Below are positions 32,941 to 42,549 of a stretch of 64,000 nucleotides of DNA, piece after piece (the first letter of the stretch is position 1; each line of letters begins with the position of its first letter). The translations under genes were made by a program, and so were the position numbers. The DNA is from Methylopumilus universalis (GTDB taxonomy: Bacteria; Pseudomonadota; Gammaproteobacteria; Burkholderiales; Methylophilaceae): assembly GCF_006363895.1 (NCBI RefSeq), contig NZ_CP040953.1; one strand, written 5' to 3'. The notes below the pieces were generated by a model that made no database searches, was not told where the DNA came from, and saw nothing but the letters and a program-made list of their open reading frames with translations.

Positions 32941-34176
32941 TTATTTAATTGCAATCCAGGCAAGTGGATCAAAAGGTTTGCTGAGTTTTCTTAATTCAAA
33001 ATAAAGACCATTTGAGTCATTACCCCCAGTATTGCCCACCAAAGCAATCACGTCTCCACCACGCACAATTTCACCTGTCTTTTTAATTGTGGATTGATTA
33101 TTTCCATATAGACTCATATAGCCTTCGCCATGATCGACAATAATAAGATTTCCAAAGCCACGAAGCCAGTCTGCAAAGACGACGCGACCAGTCGCAATGG
33201 ATTTAACTTCATTACCTTCATTAGATTTAATAAATAAACCTTTCCAAGATAAGCCAGTATCTTCTCGAGGTGAGCCGAATCGATTAATTACATCCCCCTT
33301 AACGGGTAAGCTTAATTTACCTCGTAATGTTTCAAATTTTTGACCTGAAAATGTTTCTGTAGGGATGCTTTCATTACGAACAATAGGTGTTTTTGAAGAT
33401 ATTTTTTCTTCTCGTTTTGAAGGAACAGGGGCTGAAGGTAATCTTGCTAAACGATCAACAAGGTCTGTTAATCTTTTTTCATCTCGTATTAATTTTTGAA
33501 TTTCATTGCGTTGTTGATTAATTTTTGAAGACAAACTTGCAATAAGTTTAGCGCGATCTTTCTTTTGAGATTCGAGTTCTGTTTTCTTTACTTCTTCTTT
33601 TTGTTTTAAGCCTGCAATCTCTTTAAGCTTCTGTGCAGTTTCAGCACTATAAGCCTCGATTTTTTTTAAGTTGCCTTGCATTTGGTAAATACTTTTAGCG
33701 CGAGCTTTTGCCACATAAGAGTAATATTGAATATTTCTTGCGACAACACTAGGATTTTCAGATTGGATAATCATTTGTAAGTAGCCAGGATCACCATGAA
33801 GATACTGCTGGTAGATTTGTTCACCCAACATTTTTCTCTGGAGATCAACCTGAGATTCTACTGTATCGGATTGTGCTTTAAGCTCTTGAAGTTTGGTGTA
33901 ATTTTTCTTTTGTTGAACTGATATTTCATAAAGTGAGCGATTGGTATCACTGATCTGTTTTTCGCTTTTTCTTAACTGATCGGTCGCATCTTCTTGAGCT
34001 TTTTGCGTGCCACTTAATTCTTTTTTCAACCGATCAATTTTTTCATGAACAGCGTTTAAGTTTTCTTTGGCTGAATCAGCTTTTGTTGCAGCTAAGCTAT
34101 GATGAGAAAAAGATAGAAGGAATATAAAGGTGCATTGAATAAAAAAACTCAATGAGCTGTTTTCGACTTTAATCAT
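32941..34176 (-). CDS. envC: Murein hydrolase activator EnvC
   Basis: Periplasmic activator of the amidases AmiA/AmiB at the septum. After a signal peptide (LSFFIQCTFIFLLSFSHHSLAA) there is a long coiled coil (about residues 35-250, many KKLEG/EKQI-type heptads), then a LytM (M23) domain. The zinc ligands are lost: the HxxxD site reads GLSWKGLF and the HxH site reads GLYFELRK, as in true EnvC, so it should be regulatory, not hydrolytic. ATG overlaps the gpmI stop by eight bases. The 411 residues are normal. Confidence 0.9.
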   Translation of the reverse strand: MIKVENSSLSFFIQCTFIFLLSFSHHSLAATKADSAKENLNAVHEKIDRLKKELSGTQKAQEDATDQLRKSEKQISDTNRSLYEISVQQKKNYTKLQELKAQSDTVESQVDLQRKMLGEQIYQQYLHGDPGYLQMIIQSENPSVVARNIQYYSYVAKARAKSIYQMQGNLKKIEAYSAETAQKLKEIAGLKQKEEVKKTELESQKKDRAKLIASLSSKINQQRNEIQKLIRDEKRLTDLVDRLARLPSAPVPSKREEKISSKTPIVRNESIPTETFSGQKFETLRGKLSLPVKGDVINRFGSPREDTGLSWKGLFIKSNEGNEVKSIATGRVVFADWLRGFGNLIIVDHGEGYMSLYGNNQSTIKKTGEIVRGGDVIALVGNTGGNDSNGLYFELRKLSKPFDPLAWIAIK

Positions 34177-35722
34177 TCAATTGAATTAGGTTTTGTCCTG
34201 TCATTTCGGATGGCTGTTTTTCACCCATGAGATGAAGTAGGGTGGGAGCTATATCCGAAAGTCTTCCATTGGATTTAATTGTAGCTTTTCGACCAATATA
34301 AAGGAAAGGCACTATATTTGTAGTGTGTTGTGTATGGACTTGTTTATTTTCATAATCTTCCATGAGCTCTGCATTGCCATGGTCTGCCGTAATAATGACT
34401 TCGCCGCCTATAGATTCCATAGCATTTACGACCTGACCAATACATGTATCGAGTGCTTCCATCGCTTTAATTGCAGCATTAAGGTTGCCTGTGTGGCCTA
34501 CCATATCTGCGTTCGCAAAATTACATATGATAGCGTGATATTTTTTACTCCGAATAGCGCCCTCTAACTTTTCGGCGACTTCAAACGCGCTCATTTCAGG
34601 CTGTAAATCATAAGTAGCTACCTGTGGTGAGGGCACTAGAATGCGATCTTCACCATCATAGACAGTTTCATTGCCACCATTAAAGAAAAAAGTAACATGC
34701 GGATATTTTTCTGTTTCAGCAATGCGCAATTGTTTTAAACCTAATTTTGAAATGTATTCACCAAATGAATTATTCACAGATGTCTGTTTAAAAATCACGG
34801 ATGATTTTTTGTCATTCTGGTCGTATTGAGTCAAAGTGAAATAGTGGCTAATATTAATTTTCTTTTGACGCTCAAAGGCGTTGAAGTTGTCTTGCAAAAG
34901 CGCATCTGTAATTTGTCGTGCACGATCCGATCGATAATTCATGAAGACGACTGCATCTCCATCTTGAATCGTAATAGCTTTCCCATTTCCATCATGAATG
35001 GATGTAGGTTTAATAAATTCATCTGTTTCTTCTCTGTTGTATCCCTCATGAATTGCATCAGCGGCATGAGAGGCATGGATAGGAGATCCTATCGTTAATG
35101 TGTTGTAAGCTAATTCAATGCGAGGCCAACGTTTATCGCGATCCATCGCATAGTAGCGACCTGATATAGAGGCGATTTTTCCAATACCGATATCTTTTAA
35201 ATGAGATTCAAGTTGTTCGATAAAATGTAAAGCGCTTTTAGGGGGAGTATCTCGACCATCTAAAAAGGGGTGAATATAAACATTTTTCAATTCACATTGC
35301 TTTGCGACTTTGAGCATGGCGTAGAAATGATCTAAATGACTATGGACGCCTCCATCAGAAAAAAGGCCCAGAAGATGTAAGGCCTTGCCATTTTCTTTAA
35401 GTGATTTAAATGCATTAATAAGAGATGGATTTTTAAAAAAATCACCCGACGTAATACTTGTGTTAATTCTTTCAAGATCTTGCTGAACAATTCGGCCAGC
35501 GCCTATATTTAGATGGCCGACTTCTGAATTACCCATTTGTCCTTTAGGTAAGCCTACAAATTCTTCAGAAGCATTAATAAAGCTATGTGCGTATTTATTC
35601 CACAAACCATTCCAGTGGGGCATCTTTGCATTTTTAATTGCATTATGGTCCTCGTCATCTCGATGGCCAAAGCCATCCAAGATAATAAGTAGCACAGGTT
35701 TTTTTAACATAATAGAAGACAT
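34169..35722 (-). CDS. gpmI: Cofactor-independent phosphoglycerate mutase
   Basis: Interconverts 2- and 3-phosphoglycerate with two Mn ions in glycolysis/gluconeogenesis. The 517 residues have LLIILDGFGHR at the N terminus, the phosphoserine site in GQMGNSEVGHLNIG, HPFLDGRDTPP and the metal block TADHGNAELM plus HTQHTTNIVPF. Start may be ATG 35722 or ATG 35710 (Met5); neither has a ribosome site. gpmI followed by envC is a common order. Confidence 0.95.
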   Translation of the reverse strand: MSSIMLKKPVLLIILDGFGHRDDEDHNAIKNAKMPHWNGLWNKYAHSFINASEEFVGLPKGQMGNSEVGHLNIGAGRIVQQDLERINTSITSGDFFKNPSLINAFKSLKENGKALHLLGLFSDGGVHSHLDHFYAMLKVAKQCELKNVYIHPFLDGRDTPPKSALHFIEQLESHLKDIGIGKIASISGRYYAMDRDKRWPRIELAYNTLTIGSPIHASHAADAIHEGYNREETDEFIKPTSIHDGNGKAITIQDGDAVVFMNYRSDRARQITDALLQDNFNAFERQKKINISHYFTLTQYDQNDKKSSVIFKQTSVNNSFGEYISKLGLKQLRIAETEKYPHVTFFFNGGNETVYDGEDRILVPSPQVATYDLQPEMSAFEVAEKLEGAIRSKKYHAIICNFANADMVGHTGNLNAAIKAMEALDTCIGQVVNAMESIGGEVIITADHGNAELMEDYENKQVHTQHTTNIVPFLYIGRKATIKSNGRLSDIAPTLLHLMGEKQPSEMTGQNLIQLND

Positions 35723-35796
35723 GTGTATGTGGCTTTAAAGATTAATGAATTATAATGCTTGTCATCAAATTTCACACTCCTTAACGTTAGTGCGCT

Positions 35797-36057
35797 ATGA
35801 AATCAATCAAGATGTATACCAGTGCTTATTGCCCTTATTGCTCAAATGCTGAAAAGCTTTTGTCTAAAAAAGGGATTACGCAGATTGAAAAAATCCGCGT
35901 AGACGAAGATTCGGCCATTTTAAAAGAGATGATTGAAAAAACTGGACGTCGAACAGTGCCTCAAATTTATATTGGTGACTATCATGTAGGCGGGTTTGAT
36001 GATTTAAGATCTCTAGACTTACAAGGCAAGCTCGATCCACTTCTTGGGATTTCTTAG
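35797..36057 (+). CDS. grxC: Glutaredoxin 3
   Basis: Small glutathione-dependent thiol oxidoreductase (86 residues) with the CPYC active site at residues 12-15, the TVPQIYIG cis-proline segment and GGFDDLRSL for glutathione binding. It stands divergent from gpmI and just ahead of secB, the usual grxC-secB-gpsA order. Confidence 0.95.
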   Translation: MKSIKMYTSAYCPYCSNAEKLLSKKGITQIEKIRVDEDSAILKEMIEKTGRRTVPQIYIGDYHVGGFDDLRSLDLQGKLDPLLGIS

Positions 36058-36163
36058 AAAGATTACTTCTTATTTTATTTAAATATTCGCTATAAAAAGA
36101 TAGAATGCTGTATTCGTTTAATTAAATAACAGCGGTTTTAATGCCGCGTGACTGGAAAATAAC

Positions 36164-36688
36164 ATGGCAGAAAAAAAGAAAGCAGCTCCCAAATCAACCA
36201 AGGCAGAAAAAAACGTCAAAATTGACCCCCAGGCAAATGGAAGTGCGCAACCTGGTTTCGCTATCGAAAAACTTTTTCTTAAAGATGTTTCAGTTGAGGT
36301 ACCTAATTCCCCAGAAATTTTTACACAACGTGAAGCGCCTCAAATCGCTATTGAGTTAGGTAATTCAGGCAAGCCTCTCGCTGATGGTTATTTTGAAGTT
36401 GCTTTAAAAATTACTGTGACGTCTAAAATTGCTGATAAAACAGCCTTTCTTATTGAGGTGACACAAGCAGGTATCTTTGCATTGCGTAATATTCCAGAAG
36501 AAAATCTTGAAATGATTATCGCGATTACTTGCCCTAATATTTTATTCCCATACGCACGCGAAGCTATTTCAGACTTAGTGATTAAGGCAGGTTTTGCACC
36601 TGTTCTTTTAAATCCAATTAATTTTGAAATGCTCTATATGCAACAAAAGCAGCAAGCAGCGGGTAATGCGGTTGACACAAAAAACTAA
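36164..36688 (+). CDS. secB: Protein-export chaperone SecB
   Basis: Cytoplasmic tetrameric chaperone that holds preproteins unfolded and passes them to SecA. The 174 residues have a lysine-rich extension of about 28 residues, then the core (FAIEKLFLKDVSVEVPNSP, LEVTQAGIF-like IEVTQAGIFALRN, CPNILFPYAREAISD, PINFEMLY). The ATG at 36164 is preferred because no in-frame upstream start fits. The SH3 gene overlaps its end. Confidence 0.96.
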   Translation: MAEKKKAAPKSTKAEKNVKIDPQANGSAQPGFAIEKLFLKDVSVEVPNSPEIFTQREAPQIAIELGNSGKPLADGYFEVALKITVTSKIADKTAFLIEVTQAGIFALRNIPEENLEMIIAITCPNILFPYAREAISDLVIKAGFAPVLLNPINFEMLYMQQKQQAAGNAVDTKN

Positions 36689-37130
36689 GTTTTTTTTCCG
36701 TTATTTTTTTGTAGGGATTCTCTGCGCTATATCGCAATCCGCGTATGCCGAATTTCGATCTGTCATATCACCTAAAACCATTCTCTTTGAAGCACCATCA
36801 GCAACTACCAAAAAAGTCTATTTAGTGGGTGAAGGCTACCCTTTAGAAGTTATTGTGAATTTAGGCGACTGGCTAAAGGTAAGAGATCCTTATGGTGCTT
36901 TAAGCTGGGCTGAATCAAAAAATTTACAATCCAAAAGGACGGTGATTGTGAAAGTAGATAAAGCAAACATATACAAAGAGCCTGAATCTAAATCAGCGCT
37001 GATAGCTACCATCGAAAAAGATGTTGTCATTGAACTATCAGATCCTCTTATCACTAATGGCTGGATTAAAGTACGTTACCAACAAGATCTTGATGGATAC
37101 ATTCAAACCTCTCAAGTATGGGGAATTTAA
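36666..37130 (+). CDS. Exported SH3-domain protein
   Basis: A 154-residue protein with a signal peptide (RYFFVGILCAISQSAYAE) and two SH3b-like repeats, the first around GEGYPLEVIVNLGDWLKVRDPYGALSW and the second around KSALIATIEKDVVIELSDP to GWIKVRYQQDLDGYI. SH3b domains often bind peptidoglycan. ATG at 36666 lies in the end of secB (23-base overlap); a frame opening from 36624 would bury the signal peptide. It sits between secB and gpsA, where a small periplasmic SH3 protein is known in some betaproteobacteria. Function unknown. Confidence 0.78.
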   Translation: MRLTQKTKFFFRYFFVGILCAISQSAYAEFRSVISPKTILFEAPSATTKKVYLVGEGYPLEVIVNLGDWLKVRDPYGALSWAESKNLQSKRTVIVKVDKANIYKEPESKSALIATIEKDVVIELSDPLITNGWIKVRYQQDLDGYIQTSQVWGI

Positions 37131-37134
37131 TTAA

Positions 37135-38136
37135 TTGAAAATCGCAGTCTTAGGCGCAGGCGCATGGGGCACGGCTTTGGCGATGCAAATCAGTCAAAAG
37201 CATCAAGTCACCTTATGGGCTAGGAATGCAGGTCATGTATCTGGCATGCGTAAAGCAAGATCAAACCCGCTTTATTTGGGCGACTTCCCATTTAACGATC
37301 AATTGATGCTTGAAGATAATTTAGAGGAAGCGATTCGCGATGCCGAGCTTATTCTGTCGGTCGTACCTACCTCAGGTTTTAGAGCTATTCTAAAAGAGAT
37401 AAAATCCTTAAATCATAAAGCTCCTGTCATATGGGCCAATAAAGGCTTGGAAGCAGGGACCGCAAAATTACCTCATGAAGTTGCTATCGAAGAACTAGGC
37501 GACCCTAAAAAAACAGGACAGCATTGGGGGGCTTTATCAGGCCCGAGTTTTGCAGCTGAGCTTGTAAGATCTCTACCTACCGCATTAACTTTAGCCGCAA
37601 CTGACGAAGCATTCACACAAAGCTTAGCTTCCATTATCCATGGGAATAACTTGCGCGTTTACACAAGCCAGGACGTGATTGGAGTGTCTGTCGGTGGCGC
37701 GCTTAAAAATGTGATCGCTATTGCTGCAGGTATTTCAGATGGCATGGGATTTGGAAATAATGCGCGAGCTGCTTTAATTACCCGAGGCTTGGCTGAAATT
37801 ACGCGTTTCGGTATGAGTTTGGGCGGCCAAAAAGACACTTTCATGGGACTTACAGGCGCAGGCGATTTAATTTTGACCTGCACTGGAGACTATTCGAGAA
37901 ATCGTGAGGTAGGCTTGAGGCTTGCTAAAGGTCAAACGATTAATGAAGTTCTAAAGGGGTTGGGCCATGTTGCAGAAGGAGTATACACTGCCAAAGAAGT
38001 TGTGAATCGCGCAAAAGCGCTTCATGTCTCTATGCCCATTATGCACGAAGTGAATCAAGTGTTAAGTTTTAGTAAATCACCTAAAGAAGCTGTGATCGAT
38101 TTATTGGGTCGCGAGCAAAAATCAGAAACACACTAA
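37135..38136 (+). CDS. gpsA: Glycerol-3-phosphate dehydrogenase [NAD(P)+]
   Basis: Reduces dihydroxyacetone phosphate to sn-glycerol 3-phosphate for phospholipids. The 333 residues begin with the dinucleotide fold GAGAWGTALA and contain SGPSFAAEL, the catalytic lysine region GGALKNVIAIAAGISDG and NARAALITRGLAE. Start is TTG at 37135 with GGGGAA upstream. Ends two bases before the stop of convergent trmL. Confidence 0.96.
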   Translation: MKIAVLGAGAWGTALAMQISQKHQVTLWARNAGHVSGMRKARSNPLYLGDFPFNDQLMLEDNLEEAIRDAELILSVVPTSGFRAILKEIKSLNHKAPVIWANKGLEAGTAKLPHEVAIEELGDPKKTGQHWGALSGPSFAAELVRSLPTALTLAATDEAFTQSLASIIHGNNLRVYTSQDVIGVSVGGALKNVIAIAAGISDGMGFGNNARAALITRGLAEITRFGMSLGGQKDTFMGLTGAGDLILTCTGDYSRNREVGLRLAKGQTINEVLKGLGHVAEGVYTAKEVVNRAKALHVSMPIMHEVNQVLSFSKSPKEAVIDLLGREQKSETH

Positions 38137-38138
38137 GT

Positions 38139-38603
38139 CTAAGCCCCGCCTTTAAATCCATTTTGTCGCCATGCTTCGTAGAGAAGAATTGCGGCTGCAT
38201 TCGATAAATTTAAGCTCCTACTATTTTCCGCCATAGGAATTCTTATTTTTTTATCGTGATCAAATTGACTACGAATCGACTCAGGTAAGCCTCGGGTTTC
38301 AGGCCCAAATAAAAAGATATCACCCTCTTGATATGAAACCTCATGGTAGGGCATTCCACCTTTAGTCGTGACTGCAAAGATGCGACTTTTATTGTAAAGA
38401 GATTCGAATGCTGAAAAATTTGGATATGTTTTGACTGGGGCGTACTCATGATAATCAAGCCCTGCTCGAAGAAGCTGCTTGTCATCCAAACTAAAACCCA
38501 GGGGCTCAATTAAATGAAGTTGAGTGCCCGTATTGGCGCAAAGCCTAATTATATTTCCAGTATTAGGCGGGATTTCAGGTTCAAAAAGGGCAATAGAAAA
38601 CAT
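38139..38603 (-). CDS. trmL: tRNA (cytidine(34)-2'-O)-methyltransferase
   Basis: SPOUT-fold enzyme that methylates the wobble ribose of tRNA-Leu. The 154 residues begin MFSIALFEPEIPPNTGNI and contain the trefoil-knot motifs FGPETRGLPE and RIPM with SRSLNLSNAAAI. An upstream in-frame ATG at 38666 would add 21 residues that match nothing in the family, so I start at 38603. Transcribed divergently from bioB. Confidence 0.94.
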   Translation of the reverse strand: MFSIALFEPEIPPNTGNIIRLCANTGTQLHLIEPLGFSLDDKQLLRAGLDYHEYAPVKTYPNFSAFESLYNKSRIFAVTTKGGMPYHEVSYQEGDIFLFGPETRGLPESIRSQFDHDKKIRIPMAENSRSLNLSNAAAILLYEAWRQNGFKGGA

Positions 38604-38634
38604 AAAATATAACAACTGATTAATTTTTATACAA

Positions 38635-38666
38635 TTGTAACAAATTATAGTAAAATATCTTAACAA
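38635..38666. promoter_or_regulatory. BirA-like imperfect operator upstream of bioB
   Basis: TTGTAAC (38635-38641) and TTAACAA (38660-38666) form an imperfect dyad 32 bases across, and each arm is embedded in an ACAATTG/CAATTG block. BirA operators pair TTGTAAACC-like arms over 31-34 bases upstream of bio genes. The position in the trmL/bioB gap is right, but only the outer bases match, so this is a suggestion. Confidence 0.35.
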
Positions 38667-38717
38667 TTGGTTTTTAATGATATTTTTATAATTAAATCAT
38701 ATAGATAGGGAATTTTC

Positions 38718-39731
38718 ATGATTGAATCTCAGCCTAATATAAGTCAGCAACCCATTCAATTTGAACGAAAACCCCCTAAAAAACCAAAAAATTCCCCAAA
38801 AGATCGCTGGTCAGTTATTGAAATTGAAGCCTTATATGCGCTACCTTTCAGTGACCTTATGTTTAAGGCCCAAACGATTCATCGAGAAAATTTTGATCCC
38901 AATAAAGTTCAGGTAAGCACGCTCTTATCTATTAAGACGGGAGGATGTTCCGAAGACTGTGGCTATTGCCCTCAATCTGCTCGCTATGACACTAATGTAG
39001 ATAATGAAGCCATGATGCCTATAGATGAGGTGCTTAAAGCTGCAAAGGCTGCAAAGGATGCGGGTGCCAGTCGGTTTTGTATGGGCGCTGCTTGGAGAAG
39101 TCCAAAGGATAAAGATTTAAAGCCCGTCTTGGAAATGATTCAAGAAGTTAAAAAAATGGGACTTGAAACTTGCGCAACCCTCGGCATGTTAAAGGATGGG
39201 CAAGCTAATATGCTAAAAGAAGCGGGGCTTGATTATTACAACCATAATTTAGATACGGCCCCTGAATTTTATGGCGACGTAATTTCAACACGCGTATATC
39301 AAGACAGACTTGATACATTAGATCGTGTTCGAGAAGCTGATCTTCATGTGTGTTGTGGTGGCATAGTTGGTATGGGCGAGAGCAGAACTCAGCGCGCAGG
39401 TCTGATTGCGCAGCTCGCCAATATGGAAAAGCAGCCTGAGAGTGTGCCGATTAATTTATTGACACAAGTAGAAGGTACGCCTTTGCATGGTACCGAACCA
39501 CTCGACCTTTTTGAGTTTGTGAGAACGATTGCTGTTGCAAGAATTACGATGCCAAAAAGTTATGTAAGATTATCTGCAGGAAGACAGTCGATGCACGAAG
39601 GCATACAATCATTAGCTTTCTTAGCTGGGGCCAATTCAATTTTTTATGGCGAAAAGTTATTAACGACAGATAATCCGGATACAAAAGTTGATCAAGCCTT
39701 ATTTAATAAGTTAGGTATTCATTCTATATAA
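38718..39731 (+). CDS. bioB: Biotin synthase
   Basis: Radical-SAM enzyme that inserts sulfur into dethiobiotin. The 4Fe-4S cysteines are Cys77, Cys81 and Cys84 (GGCSEDCGYCPQS), and the 2Fe-2S ligand regions GAAWRSP, YYNHNLDTAPE and RLSAGR follow. An N-terminal extension of about 30 basic/proline-rich residues precedes the core. AGGGA lies seven bases before the ATG. It is the first gene of bioB-bioF-bioH-bioC-bioD. Confidence 0.96.
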   Translation: MIESQPNISQQPIQFERKPPKKPKNSPKDRWSVIEIEALYALPFSDLMFKAQTIHRENFDPNKVQVSTLLSIKTGGCSEDCGYCPQSARYDTNVDNEAMMPIDEVLKAAKAAKDAGASRFCMGAAWRSPKDKDLKPVLEMIQEVKKMGLETCATLGMLKDGQANMLKEAGLDYYNHNLDTAPEFYGDVISTRVYQDRLDTLDRVREADLHVCCGGIVGMGESRTQRAGLIAQLANMEKQPESVPINLLTQVEGTPLHGTEPLDLFEFVRTIAVARITMPKSYVRLSAGRQSMHEGIQSLAFLAGANSIFYGEKLLTTDNPDTKVDQALFNKLGIHSI

Positions 39732-39738
39732 GCTTGTG

Positions 39739-40926
39739 ATGCTAGATCAAATTCATCGTGAGCTCCAATCCTTAAAAGACAATCATCTTTTTAGAACAAG
39801 AAAATTATTAAGTGGAAGATTGGGATCTAATCTTTCTTTTAATCATCAAAATTATTTAAGCTTTTCATCGAACGACTATTTAGGTCTTTCACAAAATGAA
39901 TCTATTCAAGCTGCGCTGATCGAAGGTATTCATTTGTCAGGTAACGGCATGGGAGCTTCTCATCTTATCTCAGGCCATCATGAATTCCATGAGGCATTTG
40001 AAAGTGCATTTAGTGAAGCGCTTCATTTTGAAAGAGCGCTTGTATTCTCATCAGGCTATATGGCCAATATGGGGATCATCTCAGCATTAGTTGGAAAAGA
40101 CGATACTATTTTTTCTGATAAGTTAAATCACGCATCATTAAATGATGCGTCTATTCTTTCTCGCGCTATTCATAAAAGATATCGGCATCATGATTTACAA
40201 CATCTAGAAGAGTTACTGCAAGCATCAAAATCAAAAGCAAAGCTTATTGTTACGGATGCTGTTTTCAGCATGGATGGCGATTTAGCTAATATTCCGGACT
40301 TATTGCAATTATGTGAAATGTACGATGCTTATCTTTACATAGATGACGCACATGGTTTTGGTGTATTGGGAAAAAATGGCAAAGGTATACTGCAATACTT
40401 TTATGACCAAGAAAAAATTAAAGAACCTTATTCGCCGAGGATTATTTATATGGCAACGCTAGGGAAGGCTGCTGGTATTCATGGCGCTGTCGTAGCATCC
40501 TCAAAGAATCTTATCGAATATTTCATTCAAAAATCTAAGCAATATATTTATACAACTGCTATCCCAGCTTTTATGGCGCATGGATTGAAAGAATCCTTAA
40601 ATCAAATTTTGAAGGCAGATCAAATAAGAGCTCACTTAAATAATCTTATTGCGCATTTTAAAGCTGAGGTTAAATTACAAAAAATAAATTTAGGTGACTC
40701 ACTAACGCCTATTCAGCCACTTATTGTTGGAAGCGAAATAAATGCATTAAGATTAAATCAACGGTTAATGGAAAAGGGAATATATGTCCCTGCTATTAGA
40801 CCGCCTTCGGTTCCTCATGGCACTTCTCGTTTACGTATTTCATTTTCAGCATTACATCAAGATAAGGATGTGATGACATTAATAGAAAATATATTTGATT
40901 TTGAAAGTCAATCTGATGCACATTAA
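39739..40926 (+). CDS. bioF: 8-amino-7-oxononanoate synthase
   Basis: PLP enzyme condensing pimeloyl-ACP with alanine. The 395 residues contain SSNDYLGLS, FSSGYMANMG, DDAHGFGVLG and the PLP-lysine segment MATLGKAAG. ATG at 39739 is preferred to the GTG before it. The end overlaps bioH by 11 bases. Confidence 0.95.
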   Translation: MLDQIHRELQSLKDNHLFRTRKLLSGRLGSNLSFNHQNYLSFSSNDYLGLSQNESIQAALIEGIHLSGNGMGASHLISGHHEFHEAFESAFSEALHFERALVFSSGYMANMGIISALVGKDDTIFSDKLNHASLNDASILSRAIHKRYRHHDLQHLEELLQASKSKAKLIVTDAVFSMDGDLANIPDLLQLCEMYDAYLYIDDAHGFGVLGKNGKGILQYFYDQEKIKEPYSPRIIYMATLGKAAGIHGAVVASSKNLIEYFIQKSKQYIYTTAIPAFMAHGLKESLNQILKADQIRAHLNNLIAHFKAEVKLQKINLGDSLTPIQPLIVGSEINALRLNQRLMEKGIYVPAIRPPSVPHGTSRLRISFSALHQDKDVMTLIENIFDFESQSDAH

Positions 40927-41677
40927 AAAAATTGGACAAGGCAAAGATCTTGTTCTTATTCATGGATGGGGTATGCATAGTGGTATATGGGAACCTATCA
41001 TTGAGAAATTTTCAAACCAATACACACTTCATCTTGTCGACATCCCCGGTATGGGTAAAAGTGATAGCATCAACCCTTATGATCTCAATCACCTGGCTGA
41101 AGCGATCAGTCAAAAATTACCAACATCTTTTGATATTTTAGGATGGTCTTTAGGTAGCCTCATAGCATTAAAAATGAGTTTGTTACATCCACAAAAAATT
41201 CATCGTATGGTTTTGGTGGGGGGGACGCCTTGTTTTATTAACCAGACAGATTGGAGTTGTGGCGTTGATGTTAGAGATTTTAATGATTTTGCTGATAAGC
41301 TTTTTAAAGATTATAAATCAACTATGATAAATTTTTACACTCTACAACTCATACATTCAAAAGACAGCAAATTCCTTATTAAAAAACTTAAAGAGATAAA
41401 TGAAAAATCAGATCCACCCAAAATCAAGTCTTTGCAGCTTGGCCTTGATATCTTGTTAAATAATGATTTGCGAGATGACATTAATAAAATTAACCATAAA
41501 ACACTTTTAATAGTGGGCGACATGGATCGCTTGACACCAAAATCAGCTTCTATATGGCTTGAAGGTCATTTAAAGGAAGCGCGATTAAAAGTAATCCAAG
41601 GCGCATCACATATTCCTTTTTTATCTCACTCACATGAGTTTTTTGATCATCTCGATCAATTTTTATTAGCAGCTTAA
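40916..41677 (+). CDS. bioH: Pimeloyl-ACP methyl ester carboxylesterase
   Basis: Alpha/beta hydrolase that releases the methyl group added by BioC to end pimelate assembly. The 253 residues have VLIHGWGMHSGIW, the nucleophile elbow GWSLGS, the acid in VGDMDRLTP and the histidine in GASHIPF. Start at ATG 40916 lies within bioF. Being in the operon next to bioC makes the BioC-BioH route clear for this organism. Confidence 0.9.
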   Translation: MHIKKIGQGKDLVLIHGWGMHSGIWEPIIEKFSNQYTLHLVDIPGMGKSDSINPYDLNHLAEAISQKLPTSFDILGWSLGSLIALKMSLLHPQKIHRMVLVGGTPCFINQTDWSCGVDVRDFNDFADKLFKDYKSTMINFYTLQLIHSKDSKFLIKKLKEINEKSDPPKIKSLQLGLDILLNNDLRDDINKINHKTLLIVGDMDRLTPKSASIWLEGHLKEARLKVIQGASHIPFLSHSHEFFDHLDQFLLAA

Positions 41678-41679
41678 TC

Positions 41680-42549
41680 ATGACTCAGCATTATATTGAT
41701 AAAAAAAGAGCTCAAGCCTCATTTAATAAAGCTTCTGCTTTATATGAAGATTCTGCTGTTCTTCAAAAGCAAGTATTAGAAGAAATGTTTCTAAGGCTAA
41801 AATTACTTAAAATTAATCCCAACAGCATTCTTGACCTAGGCTGTGGACCGGGTAATGCTGGACCTGAATTAAAAGCTGCATATAAGCCTCATGATCTTAT
41901 TTATTTAGATTTTGCCTATGACATGCTAACAAAAGCAGAAGAGAAAAACAGAGATCATTTCTTAAAGGTATTATCAAGTAAAACGACACAGCGATTTATT
42001 TGCGCGGATATGGAAGCTATCCCATTAGCAGAAAATAGTGTTGATATGGTTTGGTCAAATTTATCTCTTCAATGGTGCAACGACCTTGATCAGGTATTCA
42101 CTCAAATAGCAAAAACATTAACGCATAATGGACTTTTTATATTTAGTACATTTGGACCAAGCACGCTTCATGAATTAAGAACCTCACTCGCATCATTTTC
42201 TCAATACTCACATGTAAATCAATTTATAGATATGCACGATATTGGTGATGCGCTAATACGATGTGGCTTTTCAGATCCGGTTTTGGATGTAGATGTTTAC
42301 ACACTTACCTACAGTACATTTAAAGAAATAATGTATGACTTGAAGCAAATTGGTGCTCGCAATGCTCTTCAGGGAAGAGCAAAGGGCATGACAGGTAAAG
42401 GCTTCTTGTATCAATTAGAGAAATTATATGAAGTTTATAGAGCTGATGAAAAATTGCCTGCAAGTTACGAAGTTGTATACGGGCATGCATGGAAAGTGAG
42501 TAAGCTGCTTGATGAATCTTCAATTGTCAAATTTTACCCAAAACAATAA
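41680..42549 (+). CDS. bioC: Malonyl-ACP O-methyltransferase
   Basis: SAM-dependent enzyme that methylates malonyl-ACP to enter fatty acid elongation as a pimelate primer. The 289 residues have the AdoMet motif ILDLGCGPGNAG near residue 50, IYLDFAYDML and VWSNLSLQWC, typical of BioC. Starts two bases after bioH and overlaps bioD by one base (TAATG). Confidence 0.94.
   Translation: MTQHYIDKKRAQASFNKASALYEDSAVLQKQVLEEMFLRLKLLKINPNSILDLGCGPGNAGPELKAAYKPHDLIYLDFAYDMLTKAEEKNRDHFLKVLSSKTTQRFICADMEAIPLAENSVDMVWSNLSLQWCNDLDQVFTQIAKTLTHNGLFIFSTFGPSTLHELRTSLASFSQYSHVNQFIDMHDIGDALIRCGFSDPVLDVDVYTLTYSTFKEIMYDLKQIGARNALQGRAKGMTGKGFLYQLEKLYEVYRADEKLPASYEVVYGHAWKVSKLLDESSIVKFYPKQ

Noticed and set aside
32941..34176. 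Active M23 endopeptidase instead of EnvC
   Set aside because: The zinc ligands are replaced (SWKG and YFEL), and the coiled coil fits EnvC.
36624..36665. Longer N terminus for the SH3 protein
   Set aside because: It would place 14 polar residues before the signal peptide and lie further inside secB.
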